Notes under the pieces: generated by a model | What the model was told of the DNA's origin: nothing | Seen by the model: only the letters and a program-made list of their open reading frames with translations | Database searches by the model: none | Shown here: one piece after another, positions 50,858 through 62,163 of the stretch | How positions within the stretch are numbered: position 1 is the stretch's first letter | Layout: the number at the start of each line of letters is the position of its first letter | Translations under genes and position numbers: made by a program | Assembly (NCBI RefSeq): GCF_041296385.1 | Contig: NW_027183520.1 | Location: 276,001 to 340,000, forward strand | Reading direction: 5' to 3' | Length of the DNA: 64,000 nt | Origin: Aphelocoma coerulescens | Taxonomy: Eukaryota > Chordata > Aves > Passeriformes > Corvidae

Positions 50858-51939
50858 TCTAGAGGATCCCTGCAGCCAGAGACTCACTGTGTCCCACGCT
50901 GTGAAGGTTTCTCCACGAATGAGTTCAGAGCTGTCCTTCCAGCTGCTTTAGCCAGCTCTCTGCTCACTCCTCCCAGGTATCTGCAGGCAATGCCCTCAGC
51001 CCTGCTGGGCAGGCAGAGGAGCTGCTCCTCAGCAGAGCTGCCTCTTTGAAGCTCTCGCTGGTTGCCAGGAGCTTGAGAGTTCCCTCTGTGCCAGGAGCCC
51101 GGCCCAGCTCAGCAGCACAGCAGCAGCACAAGGACTTTAATGACCCTCTCAGGCCTTTGGTGTTGTTCACATCAGACTCAGTCCCTCAGAGCGTCTTCAA
51201 AAAACTTCTCAAGAACTCAAAGATTCAAAGTCCAAAGTTTCTTGAACTTTTAATGGGTCCCATCAGGACACGACTCACGTGAAAGTGTCCCCAGGTTCCA
51301 GTGAGAGCAGAACTCTGGAGGCAGCGATGGCAGGTGGGGACAAGCAAGGGAAAGGTGTCTCTGGTGCTGAGCAAACCTGGCTGTGTTCCCTGAGTGCAAA
51401 GGGCCAAGGCCTGAGCCCCAGCCCCTGGCAAGGCAGATCCTGTCCCTCCCTCAGTGCTCAGGGCTCTTGCCGGGGCACTGGGAAGTGGGGATGGGCAGTG
51501 CCCAGGGCAGCACCATGGGGCGGCCCCTGCCAGGCTGCTGGGCAGGGACAAGGAGGCACTGAGGCCCCAGGGCTGCAAGGGTCACTTGTCTCCTGCTGGC
51601 CTCAGGGCCAGGGCCAGCAGCCGTGGCCAAAGGGCTGCACAAGTTGGCTCTGTCAGGGCCTTGCAGCTGCTGCCCATCCCTCTGCCCTCTGCAGCCCAGG
51701 CTGTGCCACGCTGTCCCTGCCCTGCGCCTCTGTCCCTGCAGGCTGTCCTCATCCCCCCGGCTGCCCCACCTGGCTGGCCCCTTCCTTTGCTGGCAGCTCT
51801 GCGTCCTGCCTGCCTCCACCTGGGCACACAAAGCCTTGGGCTGCTCCAGGCTCCTTCTGGGGGACGTGTTGCACCCCAGCCCTGCCTGGGAGGGAAATTC
51901 CTTTCTCCTGGTGTCCACTCTGGACCTCCCCAGCTGCCC
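50858..51939. other. Unassigned GC-rich DNA right of the second receptor block
   Basis: Several frames of 100-330 codons are open on both strands, with no recognised family. I see no gene. Confidence 0.35.
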
Positions 51940-52105
51940 TGTCACAAAGGCCCCTCGGTTCTTTGGGGCCCAGCAGTGCCACAGTGGCCCCTTGGCTCCA
52001 TGGAACGCCACAGGGTCACAATGGTTCCCTTGGTGCCACCAGCCCTGCAGGGTCACAACGGCCCCTGGGTTCCACGAGGCCACGCGGGGTCACAGTGGTC
52101 TCCAG
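51940..52105 (+). repeat. 37-bp minisatellite array A4 (short)
   Basis: About four or five imperfect units (GGTCACAATGGTTCCCTTGG and similar). It marks the right side of the second receptor block, as A2 does for the first, though in the opposite orientation. Confidence 0.7.
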
Positions 52106-52439
52106 AGGAAGGGCAGCACCGAGCCCCAGGGTTTCAGGGGCAGATGAGACACAGCCACCAGAGGCCAAGGCCAGCCACATCTGTCTGTCCTGGCAGGTTT
52201 GTCTGGGAGCAGCCCTTGGATGTTGGGAATTTGGGAGGTGGAATCCCAGTTTTGGCCATGGGCACCTTGTCGAGTAACGCAGTTCTGTGCTCGCTGCACG
52301 AGCTCTGGCGTGCCCTCGGTCACAGAGAGTCCAGCTGCGTTACTTCTGTGCTTCGCAGAAGCGACTTTGGCATCAGGAAAAGTGCTGCTGGCTGAGCTCG
52401 CTGGCTTCTGTGCAGAGGAGACATGGCAGGAGCTGATGC
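52106..52439. other. Flank with a ~95-bp motif shared with 63080-63180
   Basis: Sequence around TTTGTCTGGGAGCAGCCCTTGG and TTTTGGCCATGGGC at 52190-52265 recurs at 63100-63175, on the far side of ERV-3. No gene is seen. Confidence 0.5.
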
Positions 52440-52986
52440 TATCAGCTCACGTTAGTTGGGAGATAAAGGAAGAGAGAGAGGGTTCTGGTCTGGCTTCCAA
52501 CAGGTTTATTGTCAGAAGTTTAGCAACCAGAACATGGCAATGATCTTAATCCAGGATCCTGCCGAGAGGCTTTTCCCTCAGTTTTAGAGGGGGGTTGGAA
52601 ACCGTGGGGAAAGGGGAAAACAACCAATGAGTTACAAGCCAGGGGGAGGATACAATTCAACAAGAACTACTGGGAGATACAACAAAGAACCAGTGAACAA
52701 CCGAGTAGGAGGGAATTCTCCCAAATAGGGAAAGGCAGTTTGGAGCCAGGTGCAGCCCTGGGGGGATGTGGCTTAGGCTTCTGAGCCGCCCATCGACCAC
52801 ACCCTGCGAGTCTGTGTCCCGGGGAAATTCAATCCACGGGAGGGTCCGGGGTTGATCGGCATCTCGCTGCCCCAGCCCAGCAGTGGGCTGGGTCATAGCA
52901 ACAGCTGAGAAGGATGGGTGTTTTCCACATGAAAGAAAAGCACAAAGTCCGGGTGTTTTGGGAGAAGATGAGAGGTGGCCACCATG
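52440..52986 (-). mobile_element. Possible old LTR fragment left of ERV-3
   Basis: On the minus strand AATAAACCTGTTGGAAGCCA at about 52500 followed by CT-rich sequence resembles an R/U5 end. Borders and target duplication were not found, and no internal genes are present. Confidence 0.35.
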
Positions 52987-52992
52987 GGCGAG

Positions 52993-53555
52993 TATTACAG
53001 CTGGTGGTGGGGCCAGTGGCTCTGACCCAGGAAGAGGTGACCGGTCCAGAGAGATGGTCCCGAAAGGGATCGCCTTCCCGAGGCCCAGTGTCTTCCTCTC
53101 AGCTGCTGGCAGAGGGGCCCTTACAGAGGCTGTCAGCTCTTCAGTGATTCTCAGCTCGTGATTCCAGCTCAGCTCTGCAGGGCACCCCCAGGCCAAACCA
53201 GACCAGAGAGAGACGAGAAGGCCCGTGTGGCTGGTTCCGCACAGAGGTAGCTTTATTGTTGGTCCCCTCCAGCAAAGGGGAAAGCCAGGGATGAGCTCTC
53301 TCCCCCACAGAGCCAGGGGGCTTCCTTTTATAGGGATACAGGGGATCAGTGGGGGACCAATGGGTTACAGAGGGTCTGGGACAGACCAATGGGTTACAGA
53401 AGGATCTGCATAGTGTCTCCCAAAGGATTGTGGGTCCACTTTTCCTCGCCATGACCCAAGAAGTGGTTGCCTTTTCAGGGAGTCCTGCTGGGCGATTGTG
53501 AAATCTCTTGTCTCAGCAGAGATCCCTCCAGGGCAAGGGCTGGGCATATCCCACA
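52993..53555 (-). repeat. ERV-3 3' LTR
   Basis: 563 bp; minus-strand ends TGTGGGAT and GCTGTAATA, so the 3' terminal dinucleotide is TA instead of CA. TATA box within CTATAAAAGG (53325-53333), AATAAA at 53252-53257. A G-rich PPT (AGAAGGGGGAGT, 53556-53567) abuts it. Confidence 0.88.
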
Positions 53556-53760
53556 ACTCCCCCTTCTGTATTTATTAAAAAGGCATTCCTGGCAGCCTTT
53601 CTACAGCAACGTAGGAGGGAAGAGAACATAAGTAACACAGTAATGATTACAATGAATACCCACAAAGCTCCCTTAATCAAAGATGCGATCCATCCCGTTA
53701 TTCCCCATTGTCCAAAAAGGTCATTGTCTACTGTTAGGTCATAGAGGCAGCGGTGAGGAC
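53514..53760 (-). pseudogene. ERV-3 env remnant (membrane anchor and tail)
   Basis: The minus strand reads LFGQWGITGWIASLIKGALW followed by VFIVIITVLLMFSSLL and a CC-containing basic tail: the membrane-proximal helix, transmembrane helix and cytoplasmic end of a retroviral transmembrane subunit. The frame continues through the polypurine tract into the LTR, as in ERV-1. The surface subunit and fusion region are missing; only about 310 bp separate this remnant from pol. Confidence 0.7.
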
Positions 53761-54068
53761 AGCATCAACGTAGATACATTTCATCTTTGGGCAGGGATGG
53801 GGCTTCTGAGAGGGAATGTAAGCAAGATTTGTTAGCTTTGTGGTGAGAGGGGAGGTCTTGGGGTTTAGGGAAGTTTGACAAGGGTTGAGGGAAGGGAATA
53901 TTTTGGGGTAACAAGGGGTGATAACATAAACTAAGGATCAGTTTTTTCAGGCTGTGTCTGGCCTACAGCCTGACTTTTTGCTGTAGCTTCTTGTTCAGCT
54001 TTCTGTTTCGTCTGCTGCCGTGTGGTGGGACGATCTTTTTCCTGGTTGGTGGGCATCCGGCGACGTCT

Positions 54069-56204
54069 TCATCTCCATGCCGAGCTGGTCTGGTTTTGGG
54101 GAGGTCCTGTATTCGTCTCAGGAGAGTTCTTTGTGTTTGTGGTAGCAGTGTTTGTAGGGCCTAAGTATGGTTTTATACTTTTTCCTGGGAACCACTTCGG
54201 GCCGGATGGTAGCTGGACACAGGCATAGCCTCTCTCCCAGGTAATCAATTGGAAAGGCCCAGAGACCTGGTGTGATTCTGGGTCCTTCACCAGCACTGGT
54301 GGCTTCTCTGTGAGCTTAGCTTGGGTTGAATTTGAGAAGTGGCGGAGTATTGGCGGGTCAGGCTCTGATGATGTACCATTTAGGAAGTTAATGACATAGA
54401 GAGCCTCACAGAGTCTTTCAACAGGGGACAAGATTTCTGTTTCTCTCTGTTGCTGGTTGAGGACTCTTTGGAGGGCTTGGTGGGTCCTTTCTATGATGGA
54501 TTGTCCTGTGGGATTGCTAGGTATGCCTGTCTTGTGTTTTATTCCCCATTGGTTGAAGAAATCTTTTAGCTTATGAGAGGTGTAGGCAGGCCCATTATCT
54601 GTTTTGATTTCTTCAGGGACTCCCAGGGTGGCGAAGGCAAGGAGGAAATGCTTGATGACGTGGATGGCATCTTCCCCTGCATGGGCTGACACAAACACTG
54701 CCCCAGAAAATGTGTCAACTGACACATGCACGTATTTGGATCTCCCAAAGGATGGGAAGTGGGTTACATCAGTTTGCCACAATTGGCAGCTGTTCAGACC
54801 GCAGGGGTTGACTCCAGTGCCCATAGAGGGTATTTGGTAGTTCTGGCAGTTCGGGCATGTTGCAATGATAGCTTTTGCTTGATCTTTTGAAAGCTTGAAC
54901 ATTCTGACGAGGGCAGGAATGTTTTGGTGAAAAAATGCATGTGACAACTTCGCCTGGGCAAAGATGTCAGGGACGTTTGCAGTCTCTGCTGGCATGGCCA
55001 GTGCATCTGCTCTCCTGTTCCTTTCAGCAATGGGACCAGGGAGGTCGGTGTGTGACCTCACATGCATAATGTAGTAAGGCTGTCTTCTGTGGGAGATTAA
55101 ATGGATTAATGTAGAAACCAATTGGTATAATTTTTTGTTGGAGACCTCCTTTAGAAAAGCATGTTCAGCCCTCATAGCTATGCCAGCAACATAAGCCAAA
55201 TCTGTGACCAAATTAAAAGGTTCATCTTTAAACTTCTCAAAGGCTCTGACAACAGCTGCTAACTCAGCAATCTGTGGAGATCCCTCTACTGTTTGGATAT
55301 CAGATTCCCATTTTTGGGTATTGGGTTGCCTCCATGTTATGACAGACCGATGGGACGAACCAGACCCATCGGTAAAGATGGTCAGAGCTTTGAGAGGTTT
55401 TCTACTTTGGATTAATTTTGGATTCAATTTAAAAGCTGCATCACGGTAGAAAAGTCTATGTTTTGGCATGTGAATGGAAATTTGGCCTGTGTAGCTGTCT
55501 AGGGCTAACTGGAGGCTCTCATTGGTCTGGAGCGACTGCTTCAGATCTTCAGTGGTCAATGGCAAGTATATGCATGTGAACTCACACCCTGCAAGAGAGC
55601 GGAGACGAGTTCTGGCCTTTTTTATTAAATGTGCCATTACTTCTTGGAAGGTGGTTAATGTCTTTGTAGGTTGATGGCTTGTGAAGACCCATTCAAGTAT
55701 CAGCAAAGGGTCTCTGACTTTAGGGTCCCATTGGAAGATCAGTCCATGTAAATGGGGAGCCTTACCGAGAACTGCAAACTGAAGAGGCAGGCTGGGTTCA
55801 ACGCGATGGGCTTGGCGCGAGGTCAGGGCTTCCTGGACTTTGGTGATGGTATCTCGGGCTGCAGGTGTGAGGGCGCGTGGAGAGTCGAAGTCTTTGCTGC
55901 CATGGAGGAGGTTGAAGAGGGGAGTGAGGTCTTCTGTTGTGACTCCCAGTAGGGGGCATATCCAATTTATGGATCCGCACAGGCTGTGTAAGTCCCTTAG
56001 GGTTTTGGGGTCCTCTTTTATGGTGAGTTGCTGGGGTACGATGGTTCTCTCATGGATCTGGAGGCTGAGGTAAGTCCATGGGCTGGAGTGCTGCACTTTG
56101 TCCTCACGAATCTCAAATCCTGCTTCTTCTATGGCCTCAATTGTCTTTTTAAGAGTTCTGTCCAAGTAAGTTTTTTCTGATGCACAGATTAGTATGTTAT
56201 CCAT
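54069..56204 (-). pseudogene. pol: ERV-3 pol, RT palm end to integrase (711 codons open)
   Basis: Begins at the RT active-site box, which reads YMDN rather than YMDD, then thumb/connection, RNase H (LTIFTDGSGSSHRS and VTDLAYVAGIA) and integrase (HAFFH, CPNC; catalytic WQTDVTH, KTDNGPAY, SIIERTH), and a C-terminal tail ending near 54069. The integrase is entire by eye. The frame is broken at about 56200 from the upstream RT half (56197-56823), and the Asp to Asn change would abolish polymerase activity. Confidence 0.88.
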
Positions 56205-56823
56205 ATAGTGGTAAATGATTGCTTCTGGGAATAGGCTCCTGATGGGGGGACAGAATGTGGGCGATGTACCACTGGCAGATGGTCAGGCTGTTCTTCATGC
56301 CTTGTGGGAGGACGAGCCAATGGTATCTTCTGAGTGGGGCTTGTTTGTTAAGAGAGGGGATGGAGAAGGCGAACCGTGGTGCATCCTGGGGATGGAGCGG
56401 GATGTCAAAGAAACAGTCTTTAATGTCTGTGATGGCCAGCAGCCAGTCTCGGGGCAGCATCGATGGTGATGGCAGGCCAGGTTGGAGGGGGTCCATGCCT
56501 TCAATGACCTCACTGATCTTTCGTAGGTCCTGGAGTAGTCTCCATTTGTTTGTGCCGGGCTTTTTCAGCACAAAGACAGGGGAATTCCAAGGGCTTGTGG
56601 TCTCGGTGATATGACCTTTGGCAAGTTGCTCTTCCACCAGGGCTTCCAGTGCACTGAGTTTTTCTTCTTCAAGGGGCCACTGCCTTGTCCACTTTGGGTT
56701 GTCAGTCTTCCAGGTGAGCGGGGGAGTCGATGGCAGCGCGCGTTTCTCAGTGGCCCCAGTCAGAAATCCTGGCTGGGAATGGTGAGGCTGGCACCCCATT
56801 GAGATAGAAGGTCTCTGCCCCAT
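56197..56823 (-). pseudogene. pol: ERV-3 pol, RT fingers and palm start
   Basis: 208 codons reading WPLEEEKLSALEALVEEQLA, LLQDLRKISEVIEGMDP, TDIKDCFFDIPLHPQDAPRF and VLPQGMKNSLTICQ, the first half of a betaretroviral RT. It ends in a shifted frame just before the YMDN box, so a small indel at about 56200 splits RT. Confidence 0.85.
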
Positions 56824-56829
56824 AGGGTG

Positions 56830-57035
56830 ATGGGGGCTCTTACCACGAATGGTCAGGTGGTCGCTATCTTGCCCTCAGGTCCTTCAATGACAACATTTCA
56901 TTTGCTTCTCATGGATACTGCAACTCCACCAATCCCGGAGATCATACCTGCCACTGGCTCCAGTTCCCAGTTCCCTGGCCACTCGGAGCGGGTGATGATG
57001 GTCACGTCTGCTCCAGTGTCCAGCATCCCTGGGCG
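56830..57035 (-). pseudogene. pro: ERV-3 protease, catalytic part (left of ERV-4)
   Basis: The minus strand reads GMLDTGADVTIITRSEWP and later GMISGIGGVAVSMRSK, then an in-frame TGA, then NVVIEGPEGK. The active-site DTGA is preserved but the upstream strand of the enzyme lies 2.1 kb away, across ERV-4. Confidence 0.75.
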
Positions 57036-57039
57036 GTAG

Positions 57040-57534
57040 TGATGCCTTTTTCTGGTCTTAAAATCAAGAGTCACACACGGTTAGAAGGGGGAAAGGGATT
57101 TTACCTTGGTATTTATTTTAAGGATTCTTAGGTGTACACGTCCAGGTCATATGCATTGAGATGTACCCCACCGAGTCTATCTCTCCCTTTGTCTTCTGTC
57201 TCCACCTCTGACCCTCTCCCCAACATTGGGTATAACATTATAGGTTTTACTAATTAGCATATCTATCAAAGATTCCCCAATGAGAGGCTCAAGTGAGCCC
57301 CCCTCCCCAAGGAACCTTCCCCTGGATGGCTCTATCTTGGTTTACAGAATGTGTTCTGGAGAGGACCTTGGGGTCTGGGGCACACTGATCCCCGGCTACG
57401 AAGCTTCTAAAATGTTTAGTCTCTTAGCTTGACAAACAAGTCCAAGAATGTAGGCAAAAAGCACTAGGAATACAGAAGTTGTAAAAAGGTATAACAGCGG
57501 TATAAAGGAAAGGGCAAAAATCTTCATGGCATCA
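57040..57534 (-). repeat. ERV-4 3' LTR
   Basis: 495 bp with 7-bp inverted ends TGATGCC/GGCATCA; its first 290 bp (57040-57329) are repeated at 58908-59197. Confidence 0.8.
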
Positions 57535-57703
57535 TTTCCCCCCTTTTAGAGACTAACAAAACTTTATCTTGTCTAGTCTCTACTCTACTTTACTTTACTC
57601 TATTCTATTTTTACCCGCAGAACTGGTTTACACAACTGGCTGCTCTACAGGAAATTACATAGATAATAACTACAATTACAACTATTATGAATATTTCTTT
57701 TAC

Positions 57704-58225
57704 TCAGGCCCAGTTTGGTAACCATGAGGTGAGGGTATCAAAAATATGATCAAATTTTAAAGTGTTATTTTTAGAAGCCACTTCATGTAGAATTTGAGTT
57801 CCCTTCCAAATTTCATCCAAATTTTTCTTAATTCTTCCATTTTGGTCCACATAAGAACAAGAAGAGGTATTGACAATAGCACATACACCTCCTTGTGCAG
57901 CAAGTATGAAATTGAGAGCTGTCCTGTTTTGCATAACTGCACGGGACAGACTGTCAACTTCCTCCTGTAAGGCTGAAATTGCATCTGCAGTGTGCTGCTC
58001 AATATGTTCAATGACAGCCGAGATGTTTACAATTGCTCTCTCCAGTTTAACGACTCCATAAGCAGGTATAAGGGCTCTGATTATGCTATGGAAAAGTGTG
58101 GGACGTTCAATGAGGGGATTAAGAGATCTTTTCCTCCTCTCATGTGGTTTTTCAAGATGGTCAAATATTGTTATATTTGGGACCACAGCCCCAGTAGCAC
58201 AAGCCTGGTCTTTGTTCACAGGCAT
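57704..58225 (-). pseudogene. ERV-4 env transmembrane-subunit remnant
   Basis: 173 codons open. It has a basic R-R-K-R cleavage-type site (HERRKRSLNP), a coiled-coil region, and MQNRTALNFILAAQGGVC, the heptad and immunosuppressive-domain position of retroviral transmembrane subunits, followed by C-AIVNTSS-C-S in which the second cysteine of the usual CC pair is missing. It stops before a membrane anchor (ending LTSWLPNWA). Surface-subunit sequence could not be read upstream. Confidence 0.7.
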
Positions 58226-58907
58226 AACTTTCCAGGCCTTATTATCAGCTCTAATGGGCTGTTAGGAGGAATTTTTTCATTCACACCACCCATGTTTTCT
58301 CACAGACAGGAAATCTCTGCCAGAGGAAAGCTCTTAACTCCGGAATTCAGCTTGCAATCTCGCCTCGGAATTCCGACTTCCCAGGCAGTTTATCTAGGTT
58401 ACTACACAAACACTTCAAAACAGCACTTTAAAACACTAAAAGCAACTAGTTTTAGCAAGCAGTAAATGCGCGCGCGAGAAAATCTGGTCTCAAAAGGATT
58501 CAAACCCTCAACTTCCTGACTTTTCAACCAACCAACCTCTGAGCCACTCCTGCGGCTGCCTCGGGTGCAGCCTCTGGGCTCCTGTGGATTCAACAGAGGG
58601 CATCCCCTCCTTTCCACAGTTCGCAGGGGAAAAGTTTAAGCTTTCCCCTTTTGTGGGCTTTTATGCCCCTAACCTTTCCAACCCCCTTGGAGATCTCCTT
58701 CCCTAGTGCTAGCACCATCTCAGTAGTACTGATCCCCTTTTCACTCACCTCTTTCCGTGCTGGGTCCTAAAGTCCTGGTCACAGTCTTAGATTGTTGCTC
58801 CGGCCCCTCTGTAATTTGCTGGCAAAGAAAGGGGCAAAGCAAGATGTGTTCCAACCCAAGACTGCGAGTTTCAAGGTCTTCAGGGTCCCTTCGTGGTCGT
58901 CAGCAAC
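58226..58907 (-). other. ERV-4 leader and surface-region remnant
   Basis: No long frame. Minus-strand sequence after the LTR (GTTGCTGACGACCACGAAGG) contains a candidate primer site TGACGACCACGAAGGGAC that I could not assign to a tRNA. Contains a tRNA-like B-box (see rejected items). Confidence 0.4.
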
Positions 58908-59197
58908 TGATGCCTTTTTCTGGTCTTAAAATCAAGAGTCACACACGGTTAGAAGGGGGAAAGGGATTTTACCTTGGTATTTATTTTAAGGATTCTTAGG
59001 TGTACACGTCCAGGTCATATGCATTGAGATGTACCCCACCGAGTCTATCTCTCCCTTTGTCTTCTGTCTCTACCTCTGACCCTCTCCCCAACATCGGGTA
59101 TAACATTATAGGTTTTACTAATTAGCATATCTATCAAAGATTCCCCAATGAGAGGCTCAAGTGAGCCCCCCTCCCCAAGGAACCTTCCCCTGGATGG
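58908..59197 (-). repeat. ERV-4 5' LTR, truncated
   Basis: 290 bp matching 57040-57329 with a few changes; the remaining 205 bp of U3 are missing at the right junction. Confidence 0.8.
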
Positions 59198-59205
59198 GGA
59201 AGTAG

Positions 59206-59887
59206 ACCCTCTCTCCTTTACAGAACAAGCTGCACTCAATGGTCGGTTTGTTTGAGCCCACAATCTCTATCCACATTGCTGTAGGATTGAGAGGAAGCTG
59301 TTCTGGGCGGTTCTGTGGAAGTGAAAAAGCTTGGGCAATCGGTGTTCCCTGTGGGAGAAAGAAAGGTGTGTCCGTGCAGCAAAGCTGACAAGAATCTCTT
59401 GTCCAGGTTGCACTGTTTGTATCTCAGGTAATACAAAGAGTTGTTCTGGACCATGGATGGTATCGCTTAGGGTAAGAATCTCCCATGGGCCGTTCTGTGG
59501 TCCGTACTTTCCTGTGGGGATACGATAAAAACGCTTGTCAACAAAGTTAAATGGCAGTGATGTTACCAGTTGGCGTCTGGTCCCGATCGGTAGCGCTCCG
59601 TGTGTTGGATCCTTCTCATGTGTTCTGGGATTGCCTGGGATGATGGTGCCGGGTGAGGTCCAGTTGTCTGCTCTTGGTGGTCCGATGTGGAGTTCACAGC
59701 CGGGGCGGGGTAGTATGGCCTTTGATTTGTTGTCTGGGCGCGGGGCCTTGACATCACGCTCCGATAGAAGTTTTTTGGACACTGCTGGTGCTGTTGCTGT
59801 CTCTGGTGCCTTTGGTAGGTGGCACGATGGTTCTGGGTGGGTGACCTTTGTGGGCAGTCCTTTATAAAGTGTCCAAGTTCGCCACAA
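59206..59887 (-). pseudogene. pro: ERV-3 dUTPase/protease start, frameshifted
   Basis: A 206-codon frame (59267-59887) runs from the nucleocapsid toward the protease. One frame over, near 59340, is FPQGTPIAQAFSLP, the C-terminal dUTPase motif, and then NKPTIECSLFCKGERVY, the protease start, ending at the ERV-4 junction. At least one frameshift lies near 59345. Earlier dUTPase motifs are not clearly readable. Confidence 0.6.
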
Positions 59888-60108
59888 TAGAAACAGCAGG
59901 CGTTCTCCTTAGAGACTGCTGCAGCAAATGCACCAGAAACTCCCTCTGTGATGCCCTTTACAACTGCTTGGGTCACTGTGTGTTCTGCAGATGTGTGTCG
60001 TGTACAGCTCTCTATCATTTGTTCTATTGTGGGTTCTGTGTCCATGGGTAGGGCCCTCAAGATATTCTTACATTGTTCATTAGCATTTACCATGGCAAGT
60101 TTGCCCAA
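59563..60108 (-). pseudogene. gag: ERV-3 gag, capsid end and nucleocapsid
   Basis: Reads the end of capsid, then CFYCGELGHFIKDC, a CX2CX4HX4C knuckle, and a Gln/Pro-rich tail. The frame is open to 60214 and upstream of that is split from the capsid N-terminal part by TAG at 60217-60219. Confidence 0.8.
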
Positions 60109-60216
60109 AAGTTCCTTTCGTCCATCTGGGCTTTCTATCTGTTTTTCTAAGCTAGCTTTTAAACGATCAACAAACTGAATGAAGCTTTCATTTGCTGACT
60201 GTTTGATGTTAGAGAA

Positions 60217-60733
60217 CTATTGTGTAGGAACAGAATCATCAGGGGTAAGAAACAGCGATGTCTTAGCTGCAATAGCTATGTCTTGTAATGCTACTTCAGG
60301 TAAGGTTGTAGCTTGATCTGAGGGTTTTTGGAGGTCACCTTCTCCAGCCAGTTGTTCTATTGTCCAATCTGTCTGATTTGCATCTTTAGCATAAGTGTCA
60401 GACAATGTTTTTAAATGTCTTTTCCAATGCCTTTCCCATAACATATGTTCAGCAGGGGAAAGGATGCAGTTAATAATGTTTTTAATATCATGTGGTACTA
60501 ATGTATAGGCAGAGAAGGTGGCTTCCAATAGCTTTCTAAAGAAATGTGACCCTCTCCCATGTTCTTTTGCTGCCTTGCAAAGCTCTTTGATTTCTTTGTA
60601 TGGGATAGGTTCCCATGTTTTTGTAGTTGGACCACCCCTCCTCCCTCTCCCTATAATGACTGGAAAGGCTGAAATTTTCTGAGCCAATGCCCAATCTCCC
60701 TCCCAGTTCGCTTCCCTGCGTGTCTGTGCCCAT
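60217..60733 (-). pseudogene. gag: ERV-3 gag, capsid N-terminal part
   Basis: 156 codons (MAQKISAFPVI...) with typical capsid text (SPAEHMLWERHWKRHLKTL). A single TAG ends it; directly after, still in frame, comes the major homology region QSANESFIQFVDRL, so this stop is the only break between the two halves. Confidence 0.8.
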
Positions 60734-62163
60734 CAGTCCTCAGATTCAGAGTCAGAGTTGCTGCTACTGTCATCTGAACAGGAGGGATAAGCTGTGGCAG
60801 GGCGGGGCTGGGATACAGGGGGCGTAGCGCGGCATTTTTGGAATGACGACTTTCCTTTATCCTGGGCAGGAGTAGCGGGGGGTCGGGGGTGGTTTGAGGG
60901 GTGGGAAGGGGTCCTATTATGGCAGCATGGGGGTGGAGAGGTTGTACAGCAGCAGGTCGTTTGGGGGGAGGTCGGGTTACAGGTAGTGCCGGTTTCGCAA
61001 TTCCATGTGGAGTCGGGATGGGCGAAAGGAGGGTGGGGGGGGGTGGTGGGCTCTAGCGCAGCAGCGGGGGGAATGGGGATTGCGCAAGAACCCGTGGTAG
61101 GGGGAGGGGGGGTGCAGGGAGAGGGGGAACATCAGCAGGAATTGCGCAAGATGCAGCTGGGGGTGGGAGCGGGTGTGCCGGCGCCTGCCAGGCTCCATGG
61201 GCGATAGCCTGGGGCGGTGCCGCGGATAGCCGAGTCCCGCCAGCGGTGAGAGGGGCAGATGCTGGCGGGGGGCGTGACGCCTGTTCCGAGCCCCACAGTG
61301 TGTGCGCGGGGCTCTGCGGGACGGGCCCCGTGTTGTACCATGGCTGCTCCGTGGGTGCAGGGGGGGGCAGCGGCGGCGGGGCGGCTCGCTGGGACAGGGC
61401 CGCCGTGCTGGGGTGGGGGGGAACAGGACCGCGTGGAGCAGGGATGCGGCAGGAGGCTGGGACGCGGTGGGGTGGGGGGGTCGGAGGCACCGCGGGCCGG
61501 TGCGAGAGGGGGAAGGGTGGTGCTGTGCGGGGAGGGCTGCGAGATACCAGGGGCACAGGGAGACGGGGCTGAGGGGGGGTCAGAGGCATCCATCCCCGGG
61601 AGGGGATATGGGTCTGGGATGGATCCCGCGCGCGCTGCCTGGGGGGTGGCAGCGGAACCGAGGGGGCGAGCGGGGGGGGCGGGCACGGGAGGACCGCCGG
61701 GAACAGGGGGTTGGGGAAGGGAAGCGGGGGGGCCGGCGCCCCGGCCGGGCCAGGGTCGGGGCGGCTGGCCAAGTCCGCGCTCTGGCTGGCCGTTTCCAGA
61801 GGTGGAGGGGGTGGTGGGAGGGGGGAAGGGCAGAGAAGGGGTTTGGCTGGGGGGGGGTTTCGCACGACACGTTTTAACCAATAAATGACATGAAGGAATG
61901 AATTTGGAAACGGAGAGGTTTCCCGAGGCTTGAGAGGAGTACAGTTTGTTCCCCACACTGTCCCAGAACAAATCAGAAAGGACAGAATCTGTAGTAGCAT
62001 CAGAGAAATTTAGAGATATCCAATTACTGAAAGATTTAAGATTTTTCTTAGAAAGAATACCGTTAGAGAATTTAAAGTCAGATTTTAAGAGAAGGGTCAG
62101 AAGAAAGGGGTATAGGTCTCTCTCAGTTTGGGAAAGGCTGGGTTTAGCTTGCCTTTGTCCCAT
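60734..62163 (-). pseudogene. gag: ERV-3 gag, matrix and proline-rich domain, frameshifted
   Basis: ATG 62163 gives MGQRQAKPSLSQTERDLYPF, with a myristoylation-type Gly2 and a betaretroviral-like matrix. It is followed by a long Pro/Ala-rich domain whose reading frame changes more than once between 61130 and 60734 (one frame ends at 61132, another at 61053). No PPPY was confirmed. Confidence 0.75.

Larger units (their letters stand above)
57036..59205 (-). mobile_element. ERV-4: env-only element nested in ERV-3 protease
   Basis: Minus strand. The left (3') LTR is 57040-57534 (495 bp), bounded TGATGCC...GGCATCA, with a polypurine tract (AAAAGGGGGGAAA) at about 57535-57547. The right (5') LTR copy begins at 58908 but is cut after 290 bp at 59197, losing its U3 start. 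A 4-bp GTAG at 57036-57039 and 59202-59205 is a candidate target duplication, and removing the insert brings the ERV-3 protease frame back into register. Four filler bases lie at the truncated end. Only env sequence is found inside; gag and pol are absent. Confidence 0.75.

Noticed and set aside
58490..58565. tRNA-like sequence on the minus strand (A-box-like TGGCTCAGAGGTTGG, B-box-like GGGTTTGAATCC)
   Set aside because: The T-arm can be drawn only with wobble pairs and no convincing anticodon or acceptor stem could be formed, so I do not call a tRNA gene.
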